From contig NZ_JACHVU010000001.1 of NCBI RefSeq assembly GCF_014190915.1, positions 558,001 through 622,000 on the forward strand: a stretch of 64,000 nucleotides of DNA, in the 5' to 3' direction. The notes below the pieces were generated by a model. The model had not been told where the DNA came from. It searched no databases and was given only the letters and a program-made list of their open reading frames with translations. Below are positions 54,429-62,906 of the stretch, one piece after another. Within the stretch, counting starts at the first letter, position 1. Each line of letters opens with the position of its first letter. The position numbers and the translations under genes were made by a program. This stretch comes from Mycolicibacterium iranicum. Its GTDB lineage: Bacteria; Actinomycetota; Actinomycetes; Mycobacteriales; Mycobacteriaceae.

Positions 54429-56348
54429 CTACCGCGGCGGGTCGCCGCGCCAGCTGAAACTGTTGACGTACTTGCCCATGTCGAGCGCCAACTGCAGGGA
54501 GACAGCCGACGGCTTGCCCGAACCGAAGTCCGGTCCGAACGCCCGATACGGCCCCACCGCAGCGGCGATCAACGCCAGGTCGTTCTTCACCGCCACCATC
54601 ACGATGATGCGCATGCGGGTGGAACTGTTCATCGCACCCTGCGGCCACAGGTCCGCGGCGTACCCGTAACCCGGCTGGTAGCCGACCATCGTGTTCGGGA
54701 TCTCGTAGGCGGTCCTGGTGTCCGGGAACGTCTCGTTCACCAGCTCGACCGCGATCTCCTCGGCGCTGCGCCCGGCGGCCGGGCGACTGACCAACTGCAT
54801 CGTGCCGCCGTCACCGGCCTGCAACACCGCGGTCACCCCGTCGGCGCGGGTGGTGACCTCGTAGGCAGACCCCTCGGCCGGGTAGGACACCGAGAATGCC
54901 CCGTCCGATGAGGTGAACCGCGGATTGATCTCCACCGCGCGGTTCATCGGCGGACTACCGCAGTCGGGCGGACAGATGTACCTGGGCGCGGGGTCGGAGA
55001 TGAGGCCGGAGAGCCCGACCAACCCAGCGGCGACCACCGTGACCGCGATGCCGAGCCCCAGCGCCACCGTGCGGAACGACGTGGTCCGTCGTGGGGGCGC
55101 CTCGTACGTGCCGGCGTGTATCGAGTAGCCCGGTAACAGGCCCACGGTGATCTCCCCGGGCGCGACGTCGTCGGCGAGACGGACCGGACGTTCCGCGCGC
55201 CGGGCGTCGAGCGAGCGCCGCGAGCACGCCTGCATCGCCGCGCCGCACCGGGCGCAGAACGGCGCATCCGGCACCACGTGGTTGCACTCCACGCACAGAA
55301 TGGGCTCGTCGGCGTGGACATCGCCGTGCGCCTGGTGCAGCAGCGCGAGGTGCAGGCCGATCCGCAGAGCCAGCAGGGCGATGCCGGTCAATCCCAAATG
55401 CACGGCCAGCTGCCACAGTTGGGGCAGACGGGCGACGTCGACCAGACCGACCGAGGCATAGATGGCCACCACGACGACCGCGATGAGGACGAGGGTGGCC
55501 CGGACGAAGTTGCGGTGTTCCAGGGCTTTGGTGGGCGGGCGGGTGAACCACAGCGCCGTGCCGATGAGCCCACCCACCGCGGCTGCGGTCAGGGGCATCG
55601 CAATGCCGCGGACACCGGCCTCGACCAGCAGTCCGTCGAGCGGTCGCACGCGGTTGATCATGCCGGTGGTGAACTGAGGCGCCAGCCGTGTCAACGTGGC
55701 GGCCGCAGTGAAGGTGAGCGCGCCCAGAGCTCCGATGATGTAGCCGTCCAGCGCCTCCCGGCTGCCGCGCCATGACCATCGGGTCACCAGCGCGGGGACC
55801 AGCATGAGCAGCATGCTGCCGATCGGGACGGCGAGCCCGTCGCGCAGGATCCGTTCGCCGGCGATGCCCGCGCCGAGCGGGACGCCGTAGGCACGCGCGA
55901 CGGCCGCCCCGGTCAACAAGGCCCACCCTGCGCCCAGTCCGGTACCCAGCGCGGCTGTCAGCACCAGCCATCTGCGCGGAAGATCATGAAAGACATCGGA
56001 TTCGCGAAGGTAGAGCGCGAACAGCATCGGCAGGCCGAGCGAGGCCACCGCGATCAATGCCGCCGGCATCCGCAGCACGGTGGCGACAGTCAGGGCGGTC
56101 GCGAGAAGCCCCAGGCCCATCAGGAACACGGTGCGAGCGCGCGGCGTCAGATGCGGGAAGAGCGAACTCGTCAGCGCCGGCGTCAGCAGCCGTTGCCCGG
56201 AGGCCGCGCTGAACGCACGCGCCCGCAGCCAGTGCGGCCCGTCGCCGCGCCGGTGGTCAGCCAGCGGCATGCCGCAGTGCCCGCAGAATTCGCCTGCGGG
56301 AACATCGAACTCGCAGGTCGGGCACTCCGTCATGCCAGGAGCGCTCAT
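54429..56348 (-). CDS. Double zinc-ribbon multi-pass membrane protein
   Basis: Starting at the ATG at 56348 (MSAPGMTECPTCEFDVPAGE), the 639-residue protein has an N-terminal zinc ribbon (CPTC...CGHC, about residues 9-26), several transmembrane helices (about 70-345), a second zinc ribbon (CVEC...CARC, about 350-370), one more helix and an extracytoplasmic domain with DPAPRYICPPDCGSPPM. It is transcribed after the sedolisin gene through two micro-ORFs. Function unknown. Confidence 0.8.
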   Translation of the reverse strand: MSAPGMTECPTCEFDVPAGEFCGHCGMPLADHRRGDGPHWLRARAFSAASGQRLLTPALTSSLFPHLTPRARTVFLMGLGLLATALTVATVLRMPAALIAVASLGLPMLFALYLRESDVFHDLPRRWLVLTAALGTGLGAGWALLTGAAVARAYGVPLGAGIAGERILRDGLAVPIGSMLLMLVPALVTRWSWRGSREALDGYIIGALGALTFTAAATLTRLAPQFTTGMINRVRPLDGLLVEAGVRGIAMPLTAAAVGGLIGTALWFTRPPTKALEHRNFVRATLVLIAVVVVAIYASVGLVDVARLPQLWQLAVHLGLTGIALLALRIGLHLALLHQAHGDVHADEPILCVECNHVVPDAPFCARCGAAMQACSRRSLDARRAERPVRLADDVAPGEITVGLLPGYSIHAGTYEAPPRRTTSFRTVALGLGIAVTVVAAGLVGLSGLISDPAPRYICPPDCGSPPMNRAVEINPRFTSSDGAFSVSYPAEGSAYEVTTRADGVTAVLQAGDGGTMQLVSRPAAGRSAEEIAVELVNETFPDTRTAYEIPNTMVGYQPGYGYAADLWPQGAMNSSTRMRIIVMVAVKNDLALIAAAVGPYRAFGPDFGSGKPSAVSLQLALDMGKYVNSFSWRGDPPR

Positions 56349-56380
56349 CAGTACCGTCGCTTCTTCGCGCAAGCGCTCAT
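56348..56380 (-). CDS. Micro-ORF 2 of the MIRU-like element
   Basis: Ten codons (MSACAKKRRY) with the stop TGA sharing its last A with the ATG of the zinc-ribbon gene (TGATG). Its own start shares an A with the stop of micro-ORF 1. A GAAGAAG tract lies inside and may help ribosomes continue to the next start. Confidence 0.5.
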   Translation of the reverse strand: MSACAKKRRY

Positions 56381-56412
56381 CAGTGCGCTCGCTTCTTCGC
56401 GCAAGCGCTCAT
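56380..56412 (-). CDS. Micro-ORF 1 of the MIRU-like element
   Basis: Ten codons (MSACAKKRAH). Its ATG overlaps the stop of the sedolisin gene by one base (TGATG) and its stop overlaps the start of micro-ORF 2 in the same way. The peptide is nearly the same as that of micro-ORF 2. Confidence 0.5.
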   Translation of the reverse strand: MSACAKKRAH

Positions 56413-58076
56413 CAGGCCTGCACCTTCTGCGCGATCTGCAGATTCCGCACCAGGTTGTCGATGTCGGGCGTACCGAGACCGGTCACCAGGTCATAGCCGG
56501 GGCCGGCATTGTCGACGGCGTTGCCGCCCAACGTGATATCGCGATAGGCCGGGCGCGGAGCGCCTTCGGCGATGCGATACAGCAGGGGGTTGATGTCGCC
56601 GATGAGCGCCCCGTTGTTCTCCAGCAGGTACTGATTCATCACTGCTGTCAGGCCGGCCCAGATCGGCGCCGACTGCGACGTACCGCCGCCCACGACCACC
56701 CGCCCGTTGAGCACGATCTTCACGCCGGTGAACGGGTCGGCCACCGCGGCGACATCCGGGGTCATGCGCATCCCGGTGTTGCGCTCCCGCGGCACCGACG
56801 CCGCCGCCACGCGTTGCCAGGGCGGAAGTTCGAACAACGTCGAGACCCCGCCGCCGGTGCCCTGGGAGAGGGGCACGTCGAACCAGGTCTGCTCCGACAC
56901 CCAGCCTCCGTCCGCATCGGTGGACAGAGTGGTGCCCCCGACACTGGTCATCTCGGGCAGCGAGGCGATCGAGTCCAGACCGATGTCCTGTTCGCTGGGC
57001 ACCGACGACCAGTCCTGTCCGCCACGGCATTCCATGCCGGCGAGGTCACCGCTGGCGTTGTAGGCGGTGGTGCCGTGGGACTGGGCGGTGCGCAGCGCCG
57101 ACCGCACCGGTGCGAGGTCGGCGGCGGTGATGAGCTTGTCGCAGCCCCAGCCGATCGAGAAGCTCCACACTGCGCCGGGGAACCTGCGGTCGGTGTCTTC
57201 GAGCATCTCGCCGATCTTGCGGTAGCCGCCACCACCTTCGAACGTCGGGCGGGCGTTCACCACGACCTTGCGGGCGTCGGGTGCCAGTGCGTGGGCGACC
57301 TGCAGATCCATCGACAGCTCACCCCGAGACTCGCCCGGCATTCCCCCGACGATCTCCGGGGTGAACTGCGGCAGGCCGAACATGCCCGTGAACGAGTCCA
57401 GGTCGGACTGTTCGAAACCGTCGAAGGCGAAGACCACGATCGTGATCCCCTTCCCCGTGAACCCTGCCCGGGCCAGATCGTCGGCGTTGTAGGTGTTCAG
57501 CAGCGCCGCGGGGGACAAGCCACGGTCGGGGACGTCGAGCGGCACGTGTTCGGGCCGCGACATGCGGTGCGGCAGGTAGCTCAGGATCCGGCCGATCTCG
57601 GCCACCTCCGCCCGCAGATGCTCGGGCACCGACGGCTGGTGCGGCGAGGCATAGAACAGTTGACCCCGCCGTCCCCGGTAGTCACGGACGGAGACATCGA
57701 AGGCCTGCCCGACGGCACCGGGTGATCCCTCGACCACCACCCAGTCGTCGCCGGGTCGCCACCGAACCGACAGCGACCGATCCTCGGCCCAATCGATCAG
57801 CGCCGTCGGCCGGGACCGGTCGATGAGGCTCGCGGTCAGCTCGATCCGCTGCTCCTGCGCCGGCCCCAGATCGGTCGAGGCATCCAGCAGCGACGCAAAG
57901 GGGCCGTCGATGACCGCCTCATCGCGCTCCGGCTCGCTGACCGACAGGCCTATCCCCGCCAGCACTGCCCCGACGGCGAGCATGGCGGTCAGCGAGCGGA
58001 CGGTCGCCTTGGGTGTGACCGGCGCTGTCATGGCTGGGCTCGAACTGGAGGACATGCCCGGACGGGGTCCGGGCAT
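56412..58076 (-). CDS. Sedolisin (S53) family serine-carboxyl peptidase
   Basis: The 554-residue protein has a membrane/signal segment (about residues 27-48), an N-terminal pro-domain, and the S53 catalytic domain. Visible are the catalytic Glu/Asp in GELSMDLQVAHALAP, the oxyanion Asp in YNASGDLAG, the nucleophile in GGGTSQSAPIWAG, and the C-terminal calcium site region (DITLGGNAVDNAGPGYDLVTG). It would be an acid-active secreted protease. It starts at the ATG at 58076, with an agga site before it. Confidence 0.85.
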   Translation of the reverse strand: MPGPRPGMSSSSSPAMTAPVTPKATVRSLTAMLAVGAVLAGIGLSVSEPERDEAVIDGPFASLLDASTDLGPAQEQRIELTASLIDRSRPTALIDWAEDRSLSVRWRPGDDWVVVEGSPGAVGQAFDVSVRDYRGRRGQLFYASPHQPSVPEHLRAEVAEIGRILSYLPHRMSRPEHVPLDVPDRGLSPAALLNTYNADDLARAGFTGKGITIVVFAFDGFEQSDLDSFTGMFGLPQFTPEIVGGMPGESRGELSMDLQVAHALAPDARKVVVNARPTFEGGGGYRKIGEMLEDTDRRFPGAVWSFSIGWGCDKLITAADLAPVRSALRTAQSHGTTAYNASGDLAGMECRGGQDWSSVPSEQDIGLDSIASLPEMTSVGGTTLSTDADGGWVSEQTWFDVPLSQGTGGGVSTLFELPPWQRVAAASVPRERNTGMRMTPDVAAVADPFTGVKIVLNGRVVVGGGTSQSAPIWAGLTAVMNQYLLENNGALIGDINPLLYRIAEGAPRPAYRDITLGGNAVDNAGPGYDLVTGLGTPDIDNLVRNLQIAQKVQA

Positions 58077-58085
58077 GTCCTGCGA

Positions 58086-58355
58086 TCAGTTGCCGTAGTC
58101 GTCGCGGCCCGGGTTGACCGTGGGCTGAGGCGCGGTGACCGGGGGAGTGAAGATGCCCGGGCCGTCCGGGTTCGGGGCCTTCTCGGTCGGGCTCAGCGGC
58201 GGAGGCGTGGTCGTCGTGGTGGTCGTGGTCGTGGTGGGTGACTCTTCGGGGGTCTCGCTGTCAGTGCTGCACGATGCGGTGAAACAGATCATCGCGATGA
58301 CGGCGCCTCCGCCGACCGCTGCCGAGATGCGACGGCCCAGACGTTGTGAAGCCAT
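58086..58355 (-). CDS. Small Thr/Pro-rich lipoprotein
   Basis: The 89-residue product has a signal with lipobox TASC (Cys about residue 29) and a mature part made of a Thr run (10 Thr) and Pro-rich sequence. It stands 9 bases before the sedolisin start on the same strand, so the two are likely co-transcribed. Function unknown. Confidence 0.75.
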   Translation of the reverse strand: MASQRLGRRISAAVGGGAVIAMICFTASCSTDSETPEESPTTTTTTTTTTPPPLSPTEKAPNPDGPGIFTPPVTAPQPTVNPGRDDYGN

Positions 58356-58674
58356 GTTCGGTCCTTTACTAGTTCTCTACGGGGGTGTCTTCAGCCAAGC
58401 CGATGACCTGCGGACCCTTGCGGGGGCGCTTTCATCGTAGGTTCAAGATCTCGATCATGAGGACTAACGCATCGCCGGGCCCGGGCCATTCCCCTGCTCA
58501 CCTGCGCTGGACCTGCGCCGATCACCCGACCCCACCGTCGGGGGCGCCGGGATGGAGTGGCGGCGCGACGGTGTCGGCCCGCGGCGCGCCGGGACGAGTA
58601 GACATCGCCGGTGCCAGTTCGTAGCCTTGCCGGGTCATCGACAGCCGGGCCGTGTGGGTCCCTGAGCCAAGGAT
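58356..58674. other. Intergenic region between lipoprotein and LAS-peptidase genes
   Basis: No convincing gene in these 319 bases. It must contain the promoters of the leftward lipoprotein/sedolisin transcript and the rightward peptidase gene. A 38-codon minus frame (58522-58638, starting MTRQGYELAP) has no support beyond its open reading. Confidence 0.4.
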
Positions 58675-59787
58675 GTGCCGATCCGCGTGACCGGGGTGCG
58701 CTCGTACCTTCGCCGAACAGCCGCTGCTGTGGCGACCGCGGTCCTGGTGCTTTCCCTCCCGGTGGGCGACGTCGAAGCCGACCCGGCCGCGGACGCGCTG
58801 GCCAAACTCAACGAGCTGTCCCAGCAGGCGGTGCAGAGTCGCGAGGCCGTGACCGCGGCCCAGCACGATGCAGAGGTCAAGAGCGCCGCGCAGGCAGCAG
58901 CCACTGAGCGCCACCGCGGCGACCTGGCGGCACTGCAGCTGGCCGACGCTCAGCTGCAGCCCCTTCAGGCCGCGGCCGACCGGATCGCGGCGATGAGCTA
59001 CATGAGCGGCCGCGACGGCCAGTTCGCGGCGGTGTTGACCGCAGCCTCCCCGCAGCAGCTGATCGACCAGCTGTCCCTGCAGCGCACGGTGGGCGCCGGG
59101 ATCGCCGAGCAGATCGCGGCCTTCCACACCGCACGTGACCGTGCCGGCGCCGCGGCCCAGGCGTCCGCGAGGTCGGCCGATGACGCCCGCACGGCCGCCG
59201 AGTCGGCCGCCGCGGTGCGCGCCGAGTTGCAGGCGAAGCTCAGCGAACTTCTGCGCCAGATCGCCGCCGCGGAGGCGCAGTACGCGGCGCTGACACCGCA
59301 ACAGCGGGCGATCGTCGACAGTGCCCCGCCGCCGGGCGCGCTCCCACCGGGAGGCCCGGCCATCGCCGCGCTGCCCGGAGTGCCGCCCGGCGACCTTGCT
59401 CCGCCCCCCGCGGGCGCTGTCCCCGACAACCCCGAGGCGTTGCCGGTCGGCGTCGCCTACGAAGCCGGGTTGCAGCCCAACGCCGTCCTGGCTGCCCGCG
59501 CTGTCAGCCGGCAGTTCCCGCAGATCTCCGACATCGACGGGGTGCGGCCGGACTCGAAGCCGTGGCACCCGAACGGTCTGGCGATCGACATCATGATTCC
59601 GAACCCCGACAGCCCCGAGGGCATCGCGCTCGGCGACCAGATCCTCGCGTACGCGATGAGCAATGCCGGCCGGTTCGGACTGCAGGACGTCATCTGGCGC
59701 GGAACCTATTACACGCCGGCCGGTCCGCAGGCCTCCGGCTACGGCCACTTCGACCACGTGCACATCACGGTGACGCCGCGACGCTGA
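58675..59787 (+). CDS. Exported coiled-coil protein with LAS-type metallopeptidase domain
   Basis: The 370-residue protein has a signal peptide (AAAVATAVLVLSLPVGDVEA), a long helical coiled-coil (about 35-205), a Pro/Gly linker (about 215-250), and a C-terminal domain with the LAS zinc motifs HPNGLAID (H-x6-D) and HFDHVHI (HxH), like VanY/M15 and similar peptidoglycan enzymes. It may act on cell-wall peptides. It starts at the GTG at 58675. The coiled-coil part recalls RipA-type mycobacterial proteins. Confidence 0.8.
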   Translation: MPIRVTGVRSYLRRTAAAVATAVLVLSLPVGDVEADPAADALAKLNELSQQAVQSREAVTAAQHDAEVKSAAQAAATERHRGDLAALQLADAQLQPLQAAADRIAAMSYMSGRDGQFAAVLTAASPQQLIDQLSLQRTVGAGIAEQIAAFHTARDRAGAAAQASARSADDARTAAESAAAVRAELQAKLSELLRQIAAAEAQYAALTPQQRAIVDSAPPPGALPPGGPAIAALPGVPPGDLAPPPAGAVPDNPEALPVGVAYEAGLQPNAVLAARAVSRQFPQISDIDGVRPDSKPWHPNGLAIDIMIPNPDSPEGIALGDQILAYAMSNAGRFGLQDVIWRGTYYTPAGPQASGYGHFDHVHITVTPRR

Positions 59788-59841
59788 TCGCCGGCCCCGG
59801 GAGGGCCCAGCACGACGCCGTCGCTGCCTAGGATCCCTGGA

Positions 59842-60738
59842 ATGGACGCACCGCAGTCGACAGCGAGCACGACTCCGACGCGCATCCCGGCAACGGGGAT
59901 CCTTCGGGCCGCGGTCGCGGCCGCCGCGGTCGGTGTGGTGGCTGCTCTCAGCGCGTGCTCGTCGGACACCCCGGCCAGCTCCTCGGCCGCCGATGTCCCG
60001 CTGCAGTCCGGCCCGCAGACCAGGCTTCCCGACGCACCGGGATACAACCGCATCGCCGTCGACGCCCAGAACGTTCTCTACCTCGGCGGGGCGTTCGGGG
60101 TGGTGACGCTCGCGCCGGAGGCGGACAAGCCGGCCCCGTTGAGCGGCACGCCCGTGTCGACGTTTGCCGTCGCCCCCGATGGCACCCTGTCCTTCGTGGG
60201 TCCCGACAAGACTGTCGAGACCCTCGCACCCGGATCGACCAGCCCCGAGCCCCTCCCGTTCGGAGTGCTGCGGCAGTGGAGTGAGATCGCCGTCGGGAAG
60301 GACGGCGCCGTCTATCTCGGCGACAACGACAGCGGCAGGTTGATGAAACTCGATCCCGGCGCGAGTGCACCGACCGAGTTGCCGGTGCAGGGCGTTCACG
60401 ACATCGGACACATGGTCGTCGATGCCGACGACACCGTGTACGCGTACGCCGACGGGTCGCTGCTGAAGATCCCGAGGGATGCAACACGCGCCGAACCCAT
60501 CGACGCACCCGGCGACGTCGGCGGGCTCGCGGTCGACGCCGCGGGCAATCTGTACGTCACCGACAATCGGGCGGGCACCGTGTCGCGCAGGGCCGCCGAC
60601 GGAGGTGACTGGGTTCAGTTGCCGTTCACCGACATTCAGTCGCCCACCGACATCGCCGTCGACAGCGACGGCAACGTGTACGTCATGGCGTCGGCGAAGT
60701 GGACCCCCTCCGGGGTCGTCAAACTCGCTGCCCGGTAG
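59842..60738 (+). CDS. NHL-repeat/beta-propeller lipoprotein
   Basis: The 298-residue protein has a lipobox LSAC (Cys about residue 39) after a hydrophobic segment and an NHL-like beta-propeller (about 60-298) with repeated IAVD..NVLYLG and LAVDAAGNLYVTDN units, as in the extracellular sensor of PknD. It may be a solute-binding or adhesive lipoprotein; no kinase part is present. It follows the LAS-peptidase gene on the same strand after 54 bases. Confidence 0.8.
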   Translation: MDAPQSTASTTPTRIPATGILRAAVAAAAVGVVAALSACSSDTPASSSAADVPLQSGPQTRLPDAPGYNRIAVDAQNVLYLGGAFGVVTLAPEADKPAPLSGTPVSTFAVAPDGTLSFVGPDKTVETLAPGSTSPEPLPFGVLRQWSEIAVGKDGAVYLGDNDSGRLMKLDPGASAPTELPVQGVHDIGHMVVDADDTVYAYADGSLLKIPRDATRAEPIDAPGDVGGLAVDAAGNLYVTDNRAGTVSRRAADGGDWVQLPFTDIQSPTDIAVDSDGNVYVMASAKWTPSGVVKLAAR

Positions 60739-60751
60739 ACCGCGCGGTCCG

Positions 60752-62890
60752 CTAACCGGCCGGCGTCACGTCCGCGCCGGACCCCTTGGTCGAGGCCTTC
60801 GACCGCTTCTCGGCCCGCACCGCCCGCGTGCCACGGACATATCCCGTCGGGGAGACCGTCGCCGCCAGCAGCGCGCTCTCGCCGTTGACGAACGGGTGGA
60901 AGCCGACACCGGCGCCGCCGCGGCCCTTCACCGGGATGTCGGCGACTTCGGTGACCTTCCAGCCCTTTTCCGAGATCGACAGAATGGCCTCGCCGTTCGC
61001 ACACGTCAGGGGCAGCGCGGCGACCACTTCGTCTCCGTCGCCCGCCAGCTTGACCCCCGCCACGCCGTTACCCGCGGCACCTTGCGGATTCACCGCGGCC
61101 GGATCGATCCGCAGCACCCTGCCGCGGCGCGTCACCAGAGCGAGGTGCGCTCCCGGTGCCAGGACCCCCGAAACCAGTAGCCCCGTGATGTCGGGTGCGA
61201 CCGGGATGTCGCGGATCTTGTAGGGCAGACCGCCCCCCGTCGTGAACTTCACGCGTCCGTCGGTCCACACGGCCCAGCCCAGTCCCGTGGTGAGCAGCTC
61301 GCCGTGCCTGTCGGAGAAGACGCCGCGGTCGTCGAGTCGCCACGCGACGTTGACCTTTCGCTCGCGTGGACCGTCCTCGTCGGAGCTGGATGCCGTCGGT
61401 GTCGCGTCCACGTCGAGCACGGTGCGGCGGTCGAATTCCGGCCCCTTGAACAGTTTCGCCGTCTCCACCAGCTCCTGGTCGATGACCTTCCGGCGCGCCT
61501 CGGGGTTGTCGACCAGTTCGGTCAGCTCGGCGAACTCGGCGTCCAGCCTCTCCGCTTCGGCCTGCAGTTCGATGACGTCGAGCTTGGTGAGCCGGCGCAG
61601 CTGCAGCGCCAGTACGTAATCGGCCTGCACGGCGTCGATCGCGAACCGGTCCTGCAGACCCTGACGGGCCTCGTCGACGGTGTCGGATCCGCGGATCACC
61701 GCGACGGCGGCGTCGATGTCGAGGTGGATGAGCATGAGGCCGGCCACCAGATGCCGTCGCGCGGTGACTTTCTCGAGCCGGTACTGGCTGCGGTGCAGCA
61801 CCACCGAGTCACGCAGGGACAGGAAGGCGGCGATCAGTTCCCGCACCGACCACCAGCGCGGCACCCGGTTCTCGTCGAGGGCTACCAGACTGGCGGCGAA
61901 CGTCCCCTCCAGCGGCGTCAGGGCCAGCAGCTGCTCGCGGATCTGCTCGGCACTGTGGCCGCGCTTGGCGGTGACGACGATTCGCAGCCCGTTGCGACGG
62001 TCGGTGAGATCGGACATGTCGGCCACGCCGGACAGTTCCCCGGAGTCGACCAGCGCTCGGATCCGTTCCTGCACAGTGTTGCTCGCGACACCGGGAGGCA
62101 ACTCGGTGATCACGCAGTTCTTGCCGTCGACGGACACCGTGCCGCGCACCGTGAATGCGCCGCGGCCCGTGGTGAGGTAATCCCGTAGCCCGGCCGTGCC
62201 GACGACGGTGGCGCCGCAGCCCCAATCCGGTCCGGGGATCAGCTTGGCCAGTCTGTCGTCGGTCATGTTCGGGGTCTTCAGCAGCGCCCGGCACGCAGCC
62301 ATCACCTCACGCGGATTGTGGGCCGGCACCTTGGTGGCCCAGCCCTCGGCGATGCCGACCGCGCCGTTGCAGAGCAGCACCGGCCACTGCGCGGGCAGTA
62401 CCGTCGGCTCGATCCACTCACCGTCGAACGTCGGGACCATCGGCACGGCGTGATCACTGAGCTCGGCGGTCAGCGCCGCCCCGGGCGCCGACAACCGCAT
62501 CTCGGTGTAGCGGTCGGCCGCCGGGATGTCACCTTGGATGCGCGGGAAAGCGCCCTGTCCGTCAATGACTTTCACGCGCTGGAAGTCCGCGGCCATCAGC
62601 GCCGCGGCACCGTACATCGACGCACCGCCGTGAGGGTGCAGGTTTCCGGTGACCGCCGAGCAGACCTTCGAGGACTTCTGCGGTTTGTTGCCGGGCAGGA
62701 GTCGCGATTCATGCATCTGATAGAGCAGGCGACGCTGCCCCGGCTTGAGCCCGTCGAACGCCGACGGGATGGCGCGGTCGCTGACGCTGTAGAGCGCGAA
62801 GGTCAGCTGGTAGTGGTTCCAGTAGTCGTCGGCGCTCTGCTCGAGCACCAGATCGGGATTCTGCTCGGGCAGGTCGAGGGTGGCGGTCAC
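60752..62890 (-). CDS. GyrA-like subunit of a second type II topoisomerase (TopoM-like)
   Basis: The 712-residue protein is a GyrA/ParC-like breakage-reunion subunit: N-terminal FDGLKPGQRRLLYQM, GNLHPHGGASMYGAAALMA, and the active-site Tyr in AADRYTEMRLS. The C-terminal part has beta-pinwheel-like repeats but is divergent from GyrA. The pair with the GyrB-like gene upstream matches the atypical TopoN/TopoM enzyme described in Mycobacterium smegmatis, reported to introduce positive supercoils. Canonical gyrAB is not in this window. Confidence 0.85.
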   Translation of the reverse strand: MTATLDLPEQNPDLVLEQSADDYWNHYQLTFALYSVSDRAIPSAFDGLKPGQRRLLYQMHESRLLPGNKPQKSSKVCSAVTGNLHPHGGASMYGAAALMAADFQRVKVIDGQGAFPRIQGDIPAADRYTEMRLSAPGAALTAELSDHAVPMVPTFDGEWIEPTVLPAQWPVLLCNGAVGIAEGWATKVPAHNPREVMAACRALLKTPNMTDDRLAKLIPGPDWGCGATVVGTAGLRDYLTTGRGAFTVRGTVSVDGKNCVITELPPGVASNTVQERIRALVDSGELSGVADMSDLTDRRNGLRIVVTAKRGHSAEQIREQLLALTPLEGTFAASLVALDENRVPRWWSVRELIAAFLSLRDSVVLHRSQYRLEKVTARRHLVAGLMLIHLDIDAAVAVIRGSDTVDEARQGLQDRFAIDAVQADYVLALQLRRLTKLDVIELQAEAERLDAEFAELTELVDNPEARRKVIDQELVETAKLFKGPEFDRRTVLDVDATPTASSSDEDGPRERKVNVAWRLDDRGVFSDRHGELLTTGLGWAVWTDGRVKFTTGGGLPYKIRDIPVAPDITGLLVSGVLAPGAHLALVTRRGRVLRIDPAAVNPQGAAGNGVAGVKLAGDGDEVVAALPLTCANGEAILSISEKGWKVTEVADIPVKGRGGAGVGFHPFVNGESALLAATVSPTGYVRGTRAVRAEKRSKASTKGSGADVTPAG

Positions 62891-62906
62891 GATGTTTCCC
62901 TATGTC

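Larger units (their letters stand above)
56340..56415 (-). repeat. MIRU-like 32-base tandem repeat
   Basis: Two 32-base units (56340-56371, 56372-56403) and a 12-base part unit (56404-56415). Each unit carries agcgctcatcag and cgcttcttcgcgca; the two units differ at only a few positions in the middle. On the minus strand each unit holds a stop-start TGATG. Confidence 0.9.

Noticed and set aside
54422..54437. Short ccgcgg-acta-ccgcgg hairpin between FadR-type and zinc-ribbon genes as terminator
   Set aside because: Only six pairs, and it overlaps the stop codon of the zinc-ribbon gene; in DNA of this GC content such a match is expected by chance.
58522..60411. A 629-codon minus-strand open frame opposite the LAS-peptidase and propeller genes
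   Set aside because: It is an antisense shadow: no motifs, no ribosome site, and both plus-strand genes are well supported by signal peptides and domain motifs.
60738..60749. gaccgcgcggtc palindrome between the propeller lipoprotein and the topoisomerase gene
   Set aside because: Too short for a hairpin with a workable loop, and chance occurrence is likely in this GC-rich junction.
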